Assembly (NCBI GenBank): GCA_010093605.1 | Contig: MU004189.1 | Span: 1,495,834 to 1,559,833 of the forward strand | Reading direction: 5' to 3' | Length of the DNA: 64,000 nt | Source: Lophium mytilinum | Taxonomy: Eukaryota > Ascomycota > Dothideomycetes > Mytilinidiales > Mytilinidiaceae | Shown here: in pieces, positions 20,664 through 29,169 of the stretch | Layout of the letters: every line of letters begins with the position of its first letter | Numbering within the stretch: position 1 is the stretch's first letter | Translations under genes and position numbers: made by a program | The notes under the pieces: model-generated | The model's database searches: none | Seen by the model: only the letters and a program-made list of their open reading frames with translations | Told to the model about the DNA's origin: nothing

Positions 20664-20780
20664 GTAATGGGAGTAATGGGAGCAATGGGAGTAATGGGAG
20701 TAATAGGAGTAATGGGAGTAATGGGAGTAATAGGAGTAATAGGAGTTATAGGAGTAATGGGAGTAATGGGAGTAATATAA
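20664..20780. repeat. 9-bp minisatellite, GTAATGGGA unit
   Basis: Thirteen consecutive 9-base units, mostly GTAATGGGA with GTAATAGGA variants, running without a break for 117 bp. Most unit differences are G-to-A. It lies in intergenic DNA between the guanylyltransferase gene and the low-complexity protein gene. Confidence 0.93.
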
Positions 20781-21257
20781 GAAATTCGTTAAAAATGTTG
20801 GATATCTTTTTAGTCGTTGTTGTCGGAAGTCCTGTATATAGCGTTCGAAAATATTAGTTCAACGTTAAAACTCTAGACTGGCAACTGGAGTATTGCCTAC
20901 GTTGATATTCTGTATGGCCACAACATTGCGTGGTGCCCTGGCGTGCTTCTCGAAATATGGGAAGCTGTACCGATCCAGGCACTGTATGTCAGACCGCCGG
21001 ATCTTGCACTGAATTGCTACCAATTGCAAGCGTCGGGGGAGCTTCACAGGGTTAAGTTTTGCGACGTGCAATGTCAAATCAAGAGACTGTAAATTGGAAG
21101 ACTACTTTACGAATAGATTTTCCAGCGGTATGAAATTGCTAGGAGTGCCCCAACGCCATATAAGTACCCGCACTCTGACCCAAGTATCGTACCAAATCTC
21201 TATTCTTCCCTATAGCCATAGTCACAAATTCCGAAACGTCAACTCAGCCCGATTCGT
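20781..21257. other. Intergenic, no gene seen
   Basis: About 480 bp of mixed composition downstream of the minisatellite and 3' of the convergent gene ending at 21258. No motif is recognised. Confidence 0.45.
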
Positions 21258-22090
21258 TCAAACTTTTATCTCGGGCAAGTGCCCACTGAACTTGTCTCCG
21301 GCCTTGCTCGGTGGCGCATAGGACGATGACATTGGCTTAGGTTTTCCCGCCTTTACTGCCGTCTTTTTTCCCGACCCTGGGGTTGTACTCGTTCCCGGGT
21401 ATGGCTTGTCTGCCCCCTTCGATACGGACGCTCCACCAATTGGCTTTTTCGATGGATAGGTAGTCGTGCCCGGGTACGGCTTCGGCTTTGAGGCATCGGG
21501 CTTCGAGCTCGAGCTTGGGTAAGGCTTAGGCGCACTAGCCAACGCTGGCTTCTTCGTCGCAGCTGGCTTAGCTGTGGGTAAAGACTTGTTCGTTCCGCCA
21601 GGGTACTTGTTTGCGCCGATAGGAGTCGCAGAAGTCTTCCCGCCGATGGACTTGTTTGCGCCGATGGGAGTTCCCCCGGTCTTGCCGCCAGGGTATTTGT
21701 TTGCTCCGATAGGGGTCGAGGTCTTCTTCGTAGATGTAGATGCAGGACTCGAGTATGATCGCTGCACACTGGCGGGCTTTCCAGCGGTTATCGACTTCTT
21801 AGGTACGCTGCCCTTGATAGTATTGGCAGCGGCCTGGCCTCCGATCTTGGTAGCGTAGCTTGCTGCAGCGCCTTCTACGCCTATAATACAACGCGTTAGC
21901 TTTCGATATATGGACTAGGAAGAGCGCAAAGCTTGCTGTTGGCCGTACTCGTTCCGACGCCGCGTCCAGTATTCTCAATCAAGTCTCCTGCTTTGATCAA
22001 TGCATCACCCGCGAATCCACCTGCTGCTCGAGTCCCCGCGTCGACGAAGCCAGCGACGCTGTTGGATATGATGTTGGAAATGAAGTTCAT
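21258..22090 (-). CDS. Low-complexity Lys/Pro/Thr-rich protein of unknown function
   Basis: Two exons, 21949-22090 and 21258-21880, joined through a GTACGG donor and a TATTATAG acceptor, give 254 residues. The N-terminal 80 residues look folded and Gly/Ala-rich (MNFISNIISNSVAGFVDAG, then GDALIKAGDLIENTGRGVG and GAAASYATKIGGQ). This pattern recurs in small fungal proteins of unknown role and could be an amphipathic membrane-binding segment. The rest is disordered, with three or four copies of TPIGANKYPGG or TPIGANKSIGG and many KPYPG units. No enzyme motif is present. The neighbouring acyltransferase carries the related TPIGTQKYP in its own disordered tail, hinting at a shared binding partner or common origin. 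Confidence 0.75.
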
Positions 22091-22691
22091 GATGGTGAGA
22101 TATTTGGAAAGGAAGAGTGTGGAAGAGAGAACGACGGTTTTGGTGGAATGGAAAGAGACGCCACAGATCGATGGAGCTGTGGTTGGCCTTGTGGCATCCT
22201 GGGGATTCTTGTTCTGGAGTGATGCATCTTGCCTCAAAATGACGTCGAGCGGCTGGGATGCAAGGGTTGAGTGCGGAGGATTGGCCCAACGCAGATCATG
22301 GTCACGTGCTGTACGAGGTGTTACATTTACTACTCGAATGCAATATACGAGAAGAGCGTTGGAACGATTAGCTATCAAAACTGTAGTGCAGATGTTGTAG
22401 TGTAGAGAAGGACGATTCGAAGGCAGAGAAAGGGGTATAGCTTCATGTGGCACGTGCATTTTGATAAGCTATTCTTGTTCCTCGTGACATTGGTATACAA
22501 ATTTTGATCTCCGTACTTCGATCCTTTCATGTACCCTACAGAATAGCAGCATAGCCCGGCAAAAACATGATTGCTGCGTATATCAACCATGTTAATCGAC
22601 AATCCCATCAGCCCAATGCCCCAAAACGCCGTGCTAGACACATTATCATACAAAAATCATCAACTGTTTGATAGTACATTTACAAACAACG
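22091..22691. other. Intergenic, promoter of the upstream small gene
   Basis: 600 bp between the start of the low-complexity protein gene and the 3' end of the acyltransferase gene, both minus strand. Shadow frames only. It should include the former gene's promoter and the latter's 3' UTR. Confidence 0.45.
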
Positions 22692-25071
22692 TCAAGTCGT
22701 TAGCTTTTTAGGTGCAGATTTAGGAGCTTGGATCTTTGGCGGGCCGCTTGAGGCTGGCTGCTTCGTCGTCGTTGGGGCCTTCTTTGGAGTGGCACCATTC
22801 AGCTGAGAGCCAGCTGCTTTCGCTGCAGGCTTAGGTGCAGTGGCTGGCTTCTTGATGGGAGGCTTTTGAACAGCTAAACCTTGGTTAGCCTTTGGCTTCT
22901 GCTGAGTCGGCTTCAGTGCTGTTGGCTTCGTCGTCGGTCTGACTGCCGGCTTCTGAGGTGTTTGGGGACCAGCTTTTGCTAAAGGCTTTTGCCCATTACC
23001 TGAGACTACCGGGTTGGACTGCTTTTTCACTGGGTTACCAGTATTTGAAGATACTTGGATAGTAACGCCAGATGCCGTGGTGAAGGTTCTGCCGCTTTGC
23101 GCTTTCTCCACTTCGCTTTTGGAGATGTGAATTGGAATGCCTGACTTCGTCATAACCACGCCGCCGCCTTTCACTTTTTCAACCTCACTCTTAGCCACTT
23201 GGATTGGAACTCCTGACTTTGTCATGACAGTCTGCATTGGGCCTGACGGTGCTGGCTTTGCCTTTAAGGGAGGTGCTGGTTGTTTCATAGCAGTGGTTGG
23301 ACCTTTCGTACTTCGAAGATTTGCCACGCTTTGCGCTTTAGGAGGATACTTCTGAGTACCAATTGGGGTTCGTCTTGGGGGCCCTACGGTAGATACGGCC
23401 TTGCGCTTTTGGCCTACTGTCGGGAGACCATTCGGCAAAACCATGCCATTCTTGATGGCACTCTCTTTCACCAGCTGAGCTAGATGCTCTTGTGTCAGTC
23501 TTTGCACCTTGTCCTGATTCTTAGGTTCGACGGTCTGCGCAGCTGACATCTTAGCCGCTCCTTCAATGAGCTTCTCCATTTGTTCCGGATTGGGCGGTCC
23601 TTTCATTGCTGCGTCTCCCGCTCCTAAAAGAGCTCCCATTTGCTGCGTGAGGAACTCCGTCCCACCCGGGATAGGTAGATCAGCGGGAGAAGCTCCATAT
23701 GCGAGAGTAAGTGCCATCATGACACTCGTTATCGGAGCAAATATCTTGACAAATTCGTTCCAGCTGCCAGACTTGACCTCGGTCTCAATCATGCGAGCTG
23801 CTGGAGCCACGTTCCTGATGCTATGACTACCCGAGCTCGTATCGCTGACGTCGAGCTGATCCTTCCAGTAGTCGTCAGCTGGGAACTTGCTGTGGCGTGT
23901 GAAGTATTCAAGAAGGTAATCCTTTTCTCTCCATCGATTCCTGAGCCAGACGTCGAATGCCTTGGGGTTGTCTATTGGGATGGAGTCGACGTGGAATCTT
24001 CGCCATTGCATATTGACTGACTTTGGAGGACGACCTTCGAAGAAAGAGGATCGAAGGGTGAAGATGTCTTGGCCGAACTGACCGGGACTTAATCGCAGAT
24101 TAGTATACCGGTGCGATCAAAGATTGGGTTTGTAGCTTACGGGACACCTTCGTAAGCAATGGTGCAATCATAGAGCCAATGACTGGTTTCCCGCAATTCC
24201 TGCAAGCAAAAGCGCAACCCAGTGCTCCGCGGGAGGAGCTGATGTTTCATGTCCTGCAATCCGTTCTTGTCTGCCCATCTTTTGCTGGCCTCTCTCGTAG
24301 ATTGAGAAAGATTAGTTCCTTCGGGGAATATGAGTAACCACATCGGGTCCTTTGGTTTGTTCAAAGTTGCCAGATGCTTCTTGAATTGGTTCTTGTCGTC
24401 TTCCCACTTCCGGGATAAGAAGATGAAATTGTAGAATTGAGCACCCCAGCCAAGGATTGGAATGTTCTTCAAAGACTCCTTCAGGATGATGTAGATATAG
24501 CCATGCATGCCGTTCGTGTAGGCGATCCACCAAAGATATAGCCAATCAGTATAGAGCTGGTGCCGTTAGTCTGGCTACTTCAACGCTAGGAAAGTGTCTT
24601 CGTCGTGTCACTTGCCTGGTGGTTTGCCATCATAACCATCCGATCGGAGAAGTTGCATTTCAGACTCCCATCCTTCATCTGTGAGAGCTGGCCGGTCATG
24701 CTTTCGTCTCCACTGACGCGCACCACAGTTGGGGCCCACCATTGTGTCAGACAGGTAATCAGGATCGCGAACGACTCTTTCGTGTATGCCATGTAACCAT
24801 CGTAGAAGGTGGGATCGATGAGCTTCAGGGGCGCACCGAGGAATTGGGATGCGCTTATACTGGTCCCGAATGTTACTTCTTGTGCTTCTATTCACGGAAG
24901 CGAGGAGTCTTACGCCAAAACCCCCGACATAAACGTTGACGCCAATGTAAAGGCTCGTTCAGCCTGCGACAGCTCTCCATGCTTCGGCGGACCTGCTGGG
25001 TGATTCTCGACCGTCTTCTTCGCAACGTTCAGGCCTGCCCCGAGGTCGGTCTTTTTTGGTTTCGGGGCCAT
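22692..25071 (-). CDS. Lysophospholipid acyltransferase (PlsC/LCLAT1-like) with long C-terminal tail
   Basis: Membrane acyltransferase of the LPAAT/PlsC family, closest in layout to lysocardiolipin/lysophosphatidylinositol acyltransferases of the ER. Exons 24914-25071, 24616-24859, 24141-24556 and 22692-24087 give 737 residues. Catalytic motif I is NHQLYTDW (N-H-x4-D), motif III is FPEGTNLS, and a conserved DCTIAYEGVP follows. Hydrophobic segments occur at AERAFTLASTFMSGVLAISA and in YLWWIAYTN-type stretches. Intron 2 (24557-24615) begins GCAAGT and ends CACCAG, a GC-AG intron lying exactly between NHQ and LYTD of the catalytic motif. The last 300 residues are disordered, K/P/A-rich, and contain three related units around TKSGVPIQVAKSEVEK. 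The start MAPKPKKTDLGAG is the first ATG in frame after an upstream stop-rich leader. Substrate preference is inferred from family only. Confidence 0.9.
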
Positions 25072-25563
25072 GTTCGCGATGTTGTTGATTGAAGGCACCA
25101 GAGCGTAGTCTAGGTCTAGTAAGAAGGCAACATAAGTCGACAACCAGCGGCACAACGGGCACTACTTGAGAGCGTTTTCTGTCAGAGCGGGCTAGGTCAA
25201 CAGCTACGTACGATCTACAGCGATGGAGAGGTGGTTGCACTCACACCCCTGTTCCCTACCCCAGATGACGTAGTCCGTGGCGCGCAAATGCCAACTTTCT
25301 GTGGCACAAGCTTGCACCCCTTCATCATATCCCCTCTCGCTGTCTCCTTACATACTCTCACCTGTCTTCATATTTCAATCAAATCTGGTAGGCTTCATAC
25401 AGTTTCCTATTCTCTTACGACACAAGTCAGCATTTACATATCACGCGGAGGACTCTTGTCGCCCATTCAAGAAACACGCGACCAATATCCTCATTCTAGT
25501 GCTAATTAGGTCAGACCTCAAGAATCATCTCTCATACCAAATCCCTCATACCAAAAAAGCACA
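25072..25563. promoter_or_regulatory. Divergent promoter region
   Basis: 492 bp between two divergent starts, the acyltransferase (minus) and the small conserved-looking gene (plus). It is pyrimidine-rich on the plus strand near 25300-25560, as expected for a fungal leader. No specific site can be named. Confidence 0.45.
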
Positions 25564-26129
25564 ATGCCTGCTGTCAACGGAGTCTCCAACGGCGTCGCCC
25601 GACCCAAGAAGCCATCGACGAACGGAGCCAGCGCCGTCCCCCAGCACATCCCGTCGCCTTACGAGGTGATGGCCTCGAGAATCGCAAACCGCGTCGCTGA
25701 GATGGCGGAGAACATTACCTTCGTGGAGCGTGAGAGGTACGTTCACCTTCTTCCAAATTATAGCCTTTCGCCCCTATCAATTCCAACCCCCTCTTTTCGT
25801 CTCAATCCCGGATTGACACAACCTCCAGACCATCCCAACAACCCGCCTCCCCAGCTCCGAAAGCCAAGAAGCCACCACGCAAGCTTGAAATGCGTCTGGG
25901 CCAGAACAACGGTTCCTCGCCGACCAACATTACCTTCAGCGCGCCGTTCCTCGACAACACCCTTGCCAAGATGCTTTCGCTACAGGACCGGATGCTGAAG
26001 GTGGGCCAGGATCTCGCAGCGAGCGAAGACGTCGAAGAGAGTGTGAAGCAGGAACAATTCAAGCAGAGTGCGGAGCTGAGCCGGATCATTGCATTGATCT
26101 GCGCGGAGAAGGCGAGGCAGGGGTCGTGA
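25564..26129 (+). CDS. Small helical protein of unknown function
   Basis: Two exons (25564-25736 and 25829-26129) give 157 residues. The join GAGAG/GTACGT to CTCCAG/ACC is in frame. The N terminus is Ser/Pro/Lys-rich, followed by a helix (ASRIANRVAEMAENITFVER), a Pro/Lys linker, a short conserved-looking core (NITFSAPFLDNTLAKMLS) and a long C-terminal helix (ASEDVEESVKQEQFKQSAEL) that could form a coiled coil. There is no signal peptide or membrane segment. I do not recognise the family. Regular codon use and the clean intron argue for a real gene. Confidence 0.75.
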
Positions 26130-26778
26130 GCCGACGAAGTAATCGAGAAGCATCGAAGCGCAGGCTTGAAGTTACTTGAGTAATGCGATCTATGGGCTTG
26201 ATTTTAGTGTGAGGTTCTGGAAAGCAAGTTTGTGTGTTTATGATGCTTGGATCTCATCTTTCTTTCGACGACAGCATTGCGGCAACAGATTAGTTATGGC
26301 GAACGGAAAGTTTCCTTTATGTAGTGTCTCATGATGTACTATTATCAAAAATCGGTTCGGGTGTTTTCATGGTTTACATATATTGAGTACCCCTTGATCC
26401 AGTCATCCTTTTCCCGAGTCCGCTAGCCCGGGCTCCATTCCCCTCCCCCACGATCGGCTTGTGATGCCCGCTTCGTCCTAGCCCTCCAGGCCTAGACATT
26501 ATGTGAATTGGATTGGCGATAGCTCTCGGAACTTCTTGAAAAAATCCGTGGCGGCAATCAGGAGATGGGGGGTAGAAACATCACTTAAATAGTGATGTAC
26601 CGCGCGTCGTAAGGTGATTTCTGGATCATAGTCTAGTCATTACTGCATCGCTATTGACTGTTCCCAGAACTATACACATATATATATCTTGAAGCTCTGC
26701 CTTCGAAACGGTTCACCTAGACCAATACAGCCAAACTCCTACTCTACACGAATCGATCAGCTCACAGTGATCGCCACA
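26130..26778. other. Intergenic, no gene seen
   Basis: About 650 bp separating two plus-strand genes. It holds the 3' UTR of the small helical protein gene and the promoter of the GXWXG gene. An ACATATATATATC stretch about 100 bp before the next ATG may act as a TATA-like element. Confidence 0.4.
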
Positions 26779-27317
26779 ATGTCGAGGTATCATTCTCCCC
26801 TTCCTCTACTAACAACATAATAAGCTAACACCCCAACCCCATCAACAGCCCCTCCGAAGCCTTCATCGCCCTCACGCAACAAACCGGCAGCATCCCCGAA
26901 CCCACCCTCCGCGCCGCCTTTGAAAAGCTACCCGCCATCACCGACCCCGCCTTCCTGTACGGCGACTGGAAAGGCGGCAGCTTCGAGAACGACCATCCAG
27001 GCCACAAAATGCTAGCCGCGATGCGCTGGGCGGGGAAGAACTTCCGCGCCGTCAACGACGTAGACCCGATCGTCGTGTACGACGACCAAGGAAAGCGGGT
27101 GGTTAGTGAGGCGTTTGGAGCGAGTGCCGCGCGCCTGCGGAAAGTGGAGCTGTGGGGGACGCTGAGTGTGTCGATGGTGTATGATAAGAACCCGATCATT
27201 GATCAGTTTCGGTGGGTGGGTGAGGATTTGGTGGCGGGGGCGATGGATGTGAAGCCGGATGAGGGGAGGGTGTATTATTTTTATCTGAGGAGGATTAAGG
27301 AGGGGGAGAAGTTGTAA
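26779..27317 (+). CDS. GXWXG/DUF4334 domain protein
   Basis: Small soluble protein of 158 residues with the GXWXG motif (FLYGDWKGGSFEN) near residue 35 and the DUF4334-like C-terminal half (NPIIDQFRWVGEDLVAGAMD, then YYFYLRR). Members are widespread in fungi and bacteria; no reaction is established that I can apply here. The start requires a first exon of only 8 bases, ATGTCGAG (26779-26786), a 62-nt intron with GCTAAC branch and CAACAG acceptor, then 26849-27317. The resulting MSSPSEAFIALTQQTG is a natural N terminus, which supports the tiny exon. Without it the frame lacks an early ATG. Confidence 0.85.
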
Positions 27318-27557
27318 GGGCAGGTGAGCGGTGGAGGAGATGGGGCGGGGTTGAGAGATGAAAGTGGATGGTTGAGATGGGAAGGGTGGATTTATGTGAA
27401 TTGGAGTAGAATATAGTGACAGGCTATAAATTTGTGCATGCTGGCTCGTCACCGGTTGGGGTACTCGCACAGGATTTCAACGATCCAAGGGCGATGCTGA
27501 GTTTCAGGCAGTGTAGATCGGACTGCCTCTTTACTAACTAGCGCGAGGCTATCCGTA
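27318..27557. other. 3' flank, no gene seen
   Basis: Short 3' flank of the GXWXG gene up to the MITE-like element. Nothing recognisable. Confidence 0.35.
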
Positions 27558-27806
27558 TACCGTATTGACTGAGCGTATACAAACGCCAGGCTTGGCAGCG
27601 CTAGTAGATCCCCTAAACCCATGGGCGTATAGTTGCGCACGCTATCTTAACCTTACTCGTTGAGCGTATCAGCTCACCGCAATCGCACCGACAAGTGGGT
27701 CCATCGGCATCCATCGGCGCCTGACAAGTCAGCTCCGGGCCCTTTTATCCTCGATAGGTTTAGGCGCGCCAAGCCTGGCGTTTGTATACGCTCAGTCAAT
27801 ACGGTA
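27558..27806. mobile_element. MITE-like element with perfect 39-bp terminal inverted repeats
   Basis: The left end 27558-27596 (starting TACCGTATTGACTGAGCG) is the exact reverse complement of the right end 27768-27806. The total is 249 bp with no coding capacity. If the outer TA on each side is the target duplication, the element proper is 27560-27804 with 37-bp ends starting CCGTATTGAC, which suits Tc1/mariner-type insertion. The perfect match between arms implies recent insertion or selection on the pairing. A long hairpin transcript is the alternative reading. Confidence 0.8.
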
Positions 27807-28094
27807 CTGTTGAGTGAGTAGCATAAGAGTTAAGCGAAGTCGAATCTGTGCGGGCGGACTTGTGGTCTAGTACTGTAGAGACACCAATGGAAAGTCGTCA
27901 CAGTGCTGTGGCACTAGTGCTGAGGTAGAGAAGTGCTTTCAAGTCCAAATGAACCTTCAAATGAAATGATTGAAAGAGAATCATGATGGCCATAGGAGAA
28001 GTGAGAAGGCCTGCCTATTCGGGAAGCGTACAGAATGTTACCCATCCTGCACCAATCCACATCTCATAGCTTCGTATCTGAAGCTGTCAAGAGC
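27807..28094. other. Intergenic, no gene seen
   Basis: Under 300 bp between the MITE-like element and the acylphosphatase stop codon. No signal recognised. Confidence 0.35.
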
Positions 28095-28584
28095 TTAGTA
28101 CTTGACGGAGAAGCCACGCTCGCCTTGCCTCGCTTCCATGTCTGATTGCTCAACGCCCGTCACACGAGCGGCTCGGGGCCCTTTGTTGAGATGCTGGACG
28201 AACTCCTCGAGGACAGTCTCGCTGCCCTGTGCTTCGCCTTTCACCTTTGAGGCAGGTCAGAGTACAAGTTGATTCTACGAGGGCAGGTAGTAGCTTGCCG
28301 TTCCATCGGATGCATTCTGGACGAAGCCTTTGACGCCCAGCTTTTTAGCTTGTTGTTGGGTGAAGTCACTGTCAACGGTGAGAACGTGTTAAGGCCATTT
28401 TGCAGGTGTCGAGTTCACCGAAAGCAGACGCCTATGGGGTCCAGATTAGCGACGATATGCCTGGGGTGGAGCTTGCAATGGCTGACCTTGGACCTCTCCG
28501 TCGACTTTGTACGCAATCTGAGGAGCATTAATACGTCTGATATAGGTTGTATATGGAGGGGCATCTCACTCGCTTGTCGGCCAT
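28095..28584 (-). CDS. Acylphosphatase (five exons)
   Basis: Small cytosolic enzyme that hydrolyses acyl phosphates such as 1,3-bisphosphoglycerate. I rebuilt five minus-strand exons: 28570-28584, 28487-28517, 28419-28431, 28299-28368 and 28095-28244. They total 279 bases, or 92 residues, exactly the family size. The signature loop GEVQGVCFR contains the phosphate-binding Arg, and GFVQNASDGTV contains the catalytic Asn. The C terminus (GPRAARVTGVEQSD, RGFSVKY) also fits. Exon 3 is a 13-nt microexon coding the VCF part of the signature. Intron 4 (28245-28298) starts GCAAGC and ends CAAAG, a GC-AG intron. Introns outweigh coding in the first half, so single-exon gene finding would miss it. Confidence 0.88.
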
Positions 28585-29169
28585 TTTGACGGTAGATGAG
28601 ACGGAATTTCCCATAAAATGTTGACAGGAAGTCTCTAGGAGAGTAGTGCAGGCAGATGCAGTTATAGTACGAGAGCCTTATAAGGGTCCGGCGTCAAAGA
28701 ATGAATTCTAATCGACGTCATAAGACTACTACCCGCGCGGAGCTGCTTAGCAGCCCTTGACCGCACAACAGTGTGACGGCGTCCGCAACCTCAACCTTCC
28801 AGAAGGCCCGCCCCAGCAGCACATCCCGCATTCTTACGATAGGGCGGATTGCTCTGGCGGCAGGCAAAGACCTCGGGCTGGCCTGTGAATGCAGCGCGTG
28901 GTTTTTTCCGGCGACGCGTTGATCGCTTGGCCGGCATCTTTGGCCACCTCATCTCCGAAACGTATTCGCGCTTCGTTCATGCGTTGAGCCCCCTTCCACA
29001 CCACCTTCTACCTGAAACCCACCGCGATACCACGTACATCGACACAGCATCTACGCGCTCCATAATCTGCAGTCTCTCGAATCCTCTCCATTGCCCTCAT
29101 CTTTGGACCGTACCTCCAGTCAGGCGCTTGGGATGCCCGCGGCCTCCTCCGCGCTTTTGCCAGATCACC
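28585..29169. promoter_or_regulatory. Divergent promoter region
   Basis: 585 bp between the acylphosphatase start (minus) and the next plus-strand gene. The frame from 28849 into the latter is open but has no conserved-looking sequence, so I read 28849-29169 as leader. Confidence 0.4.
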
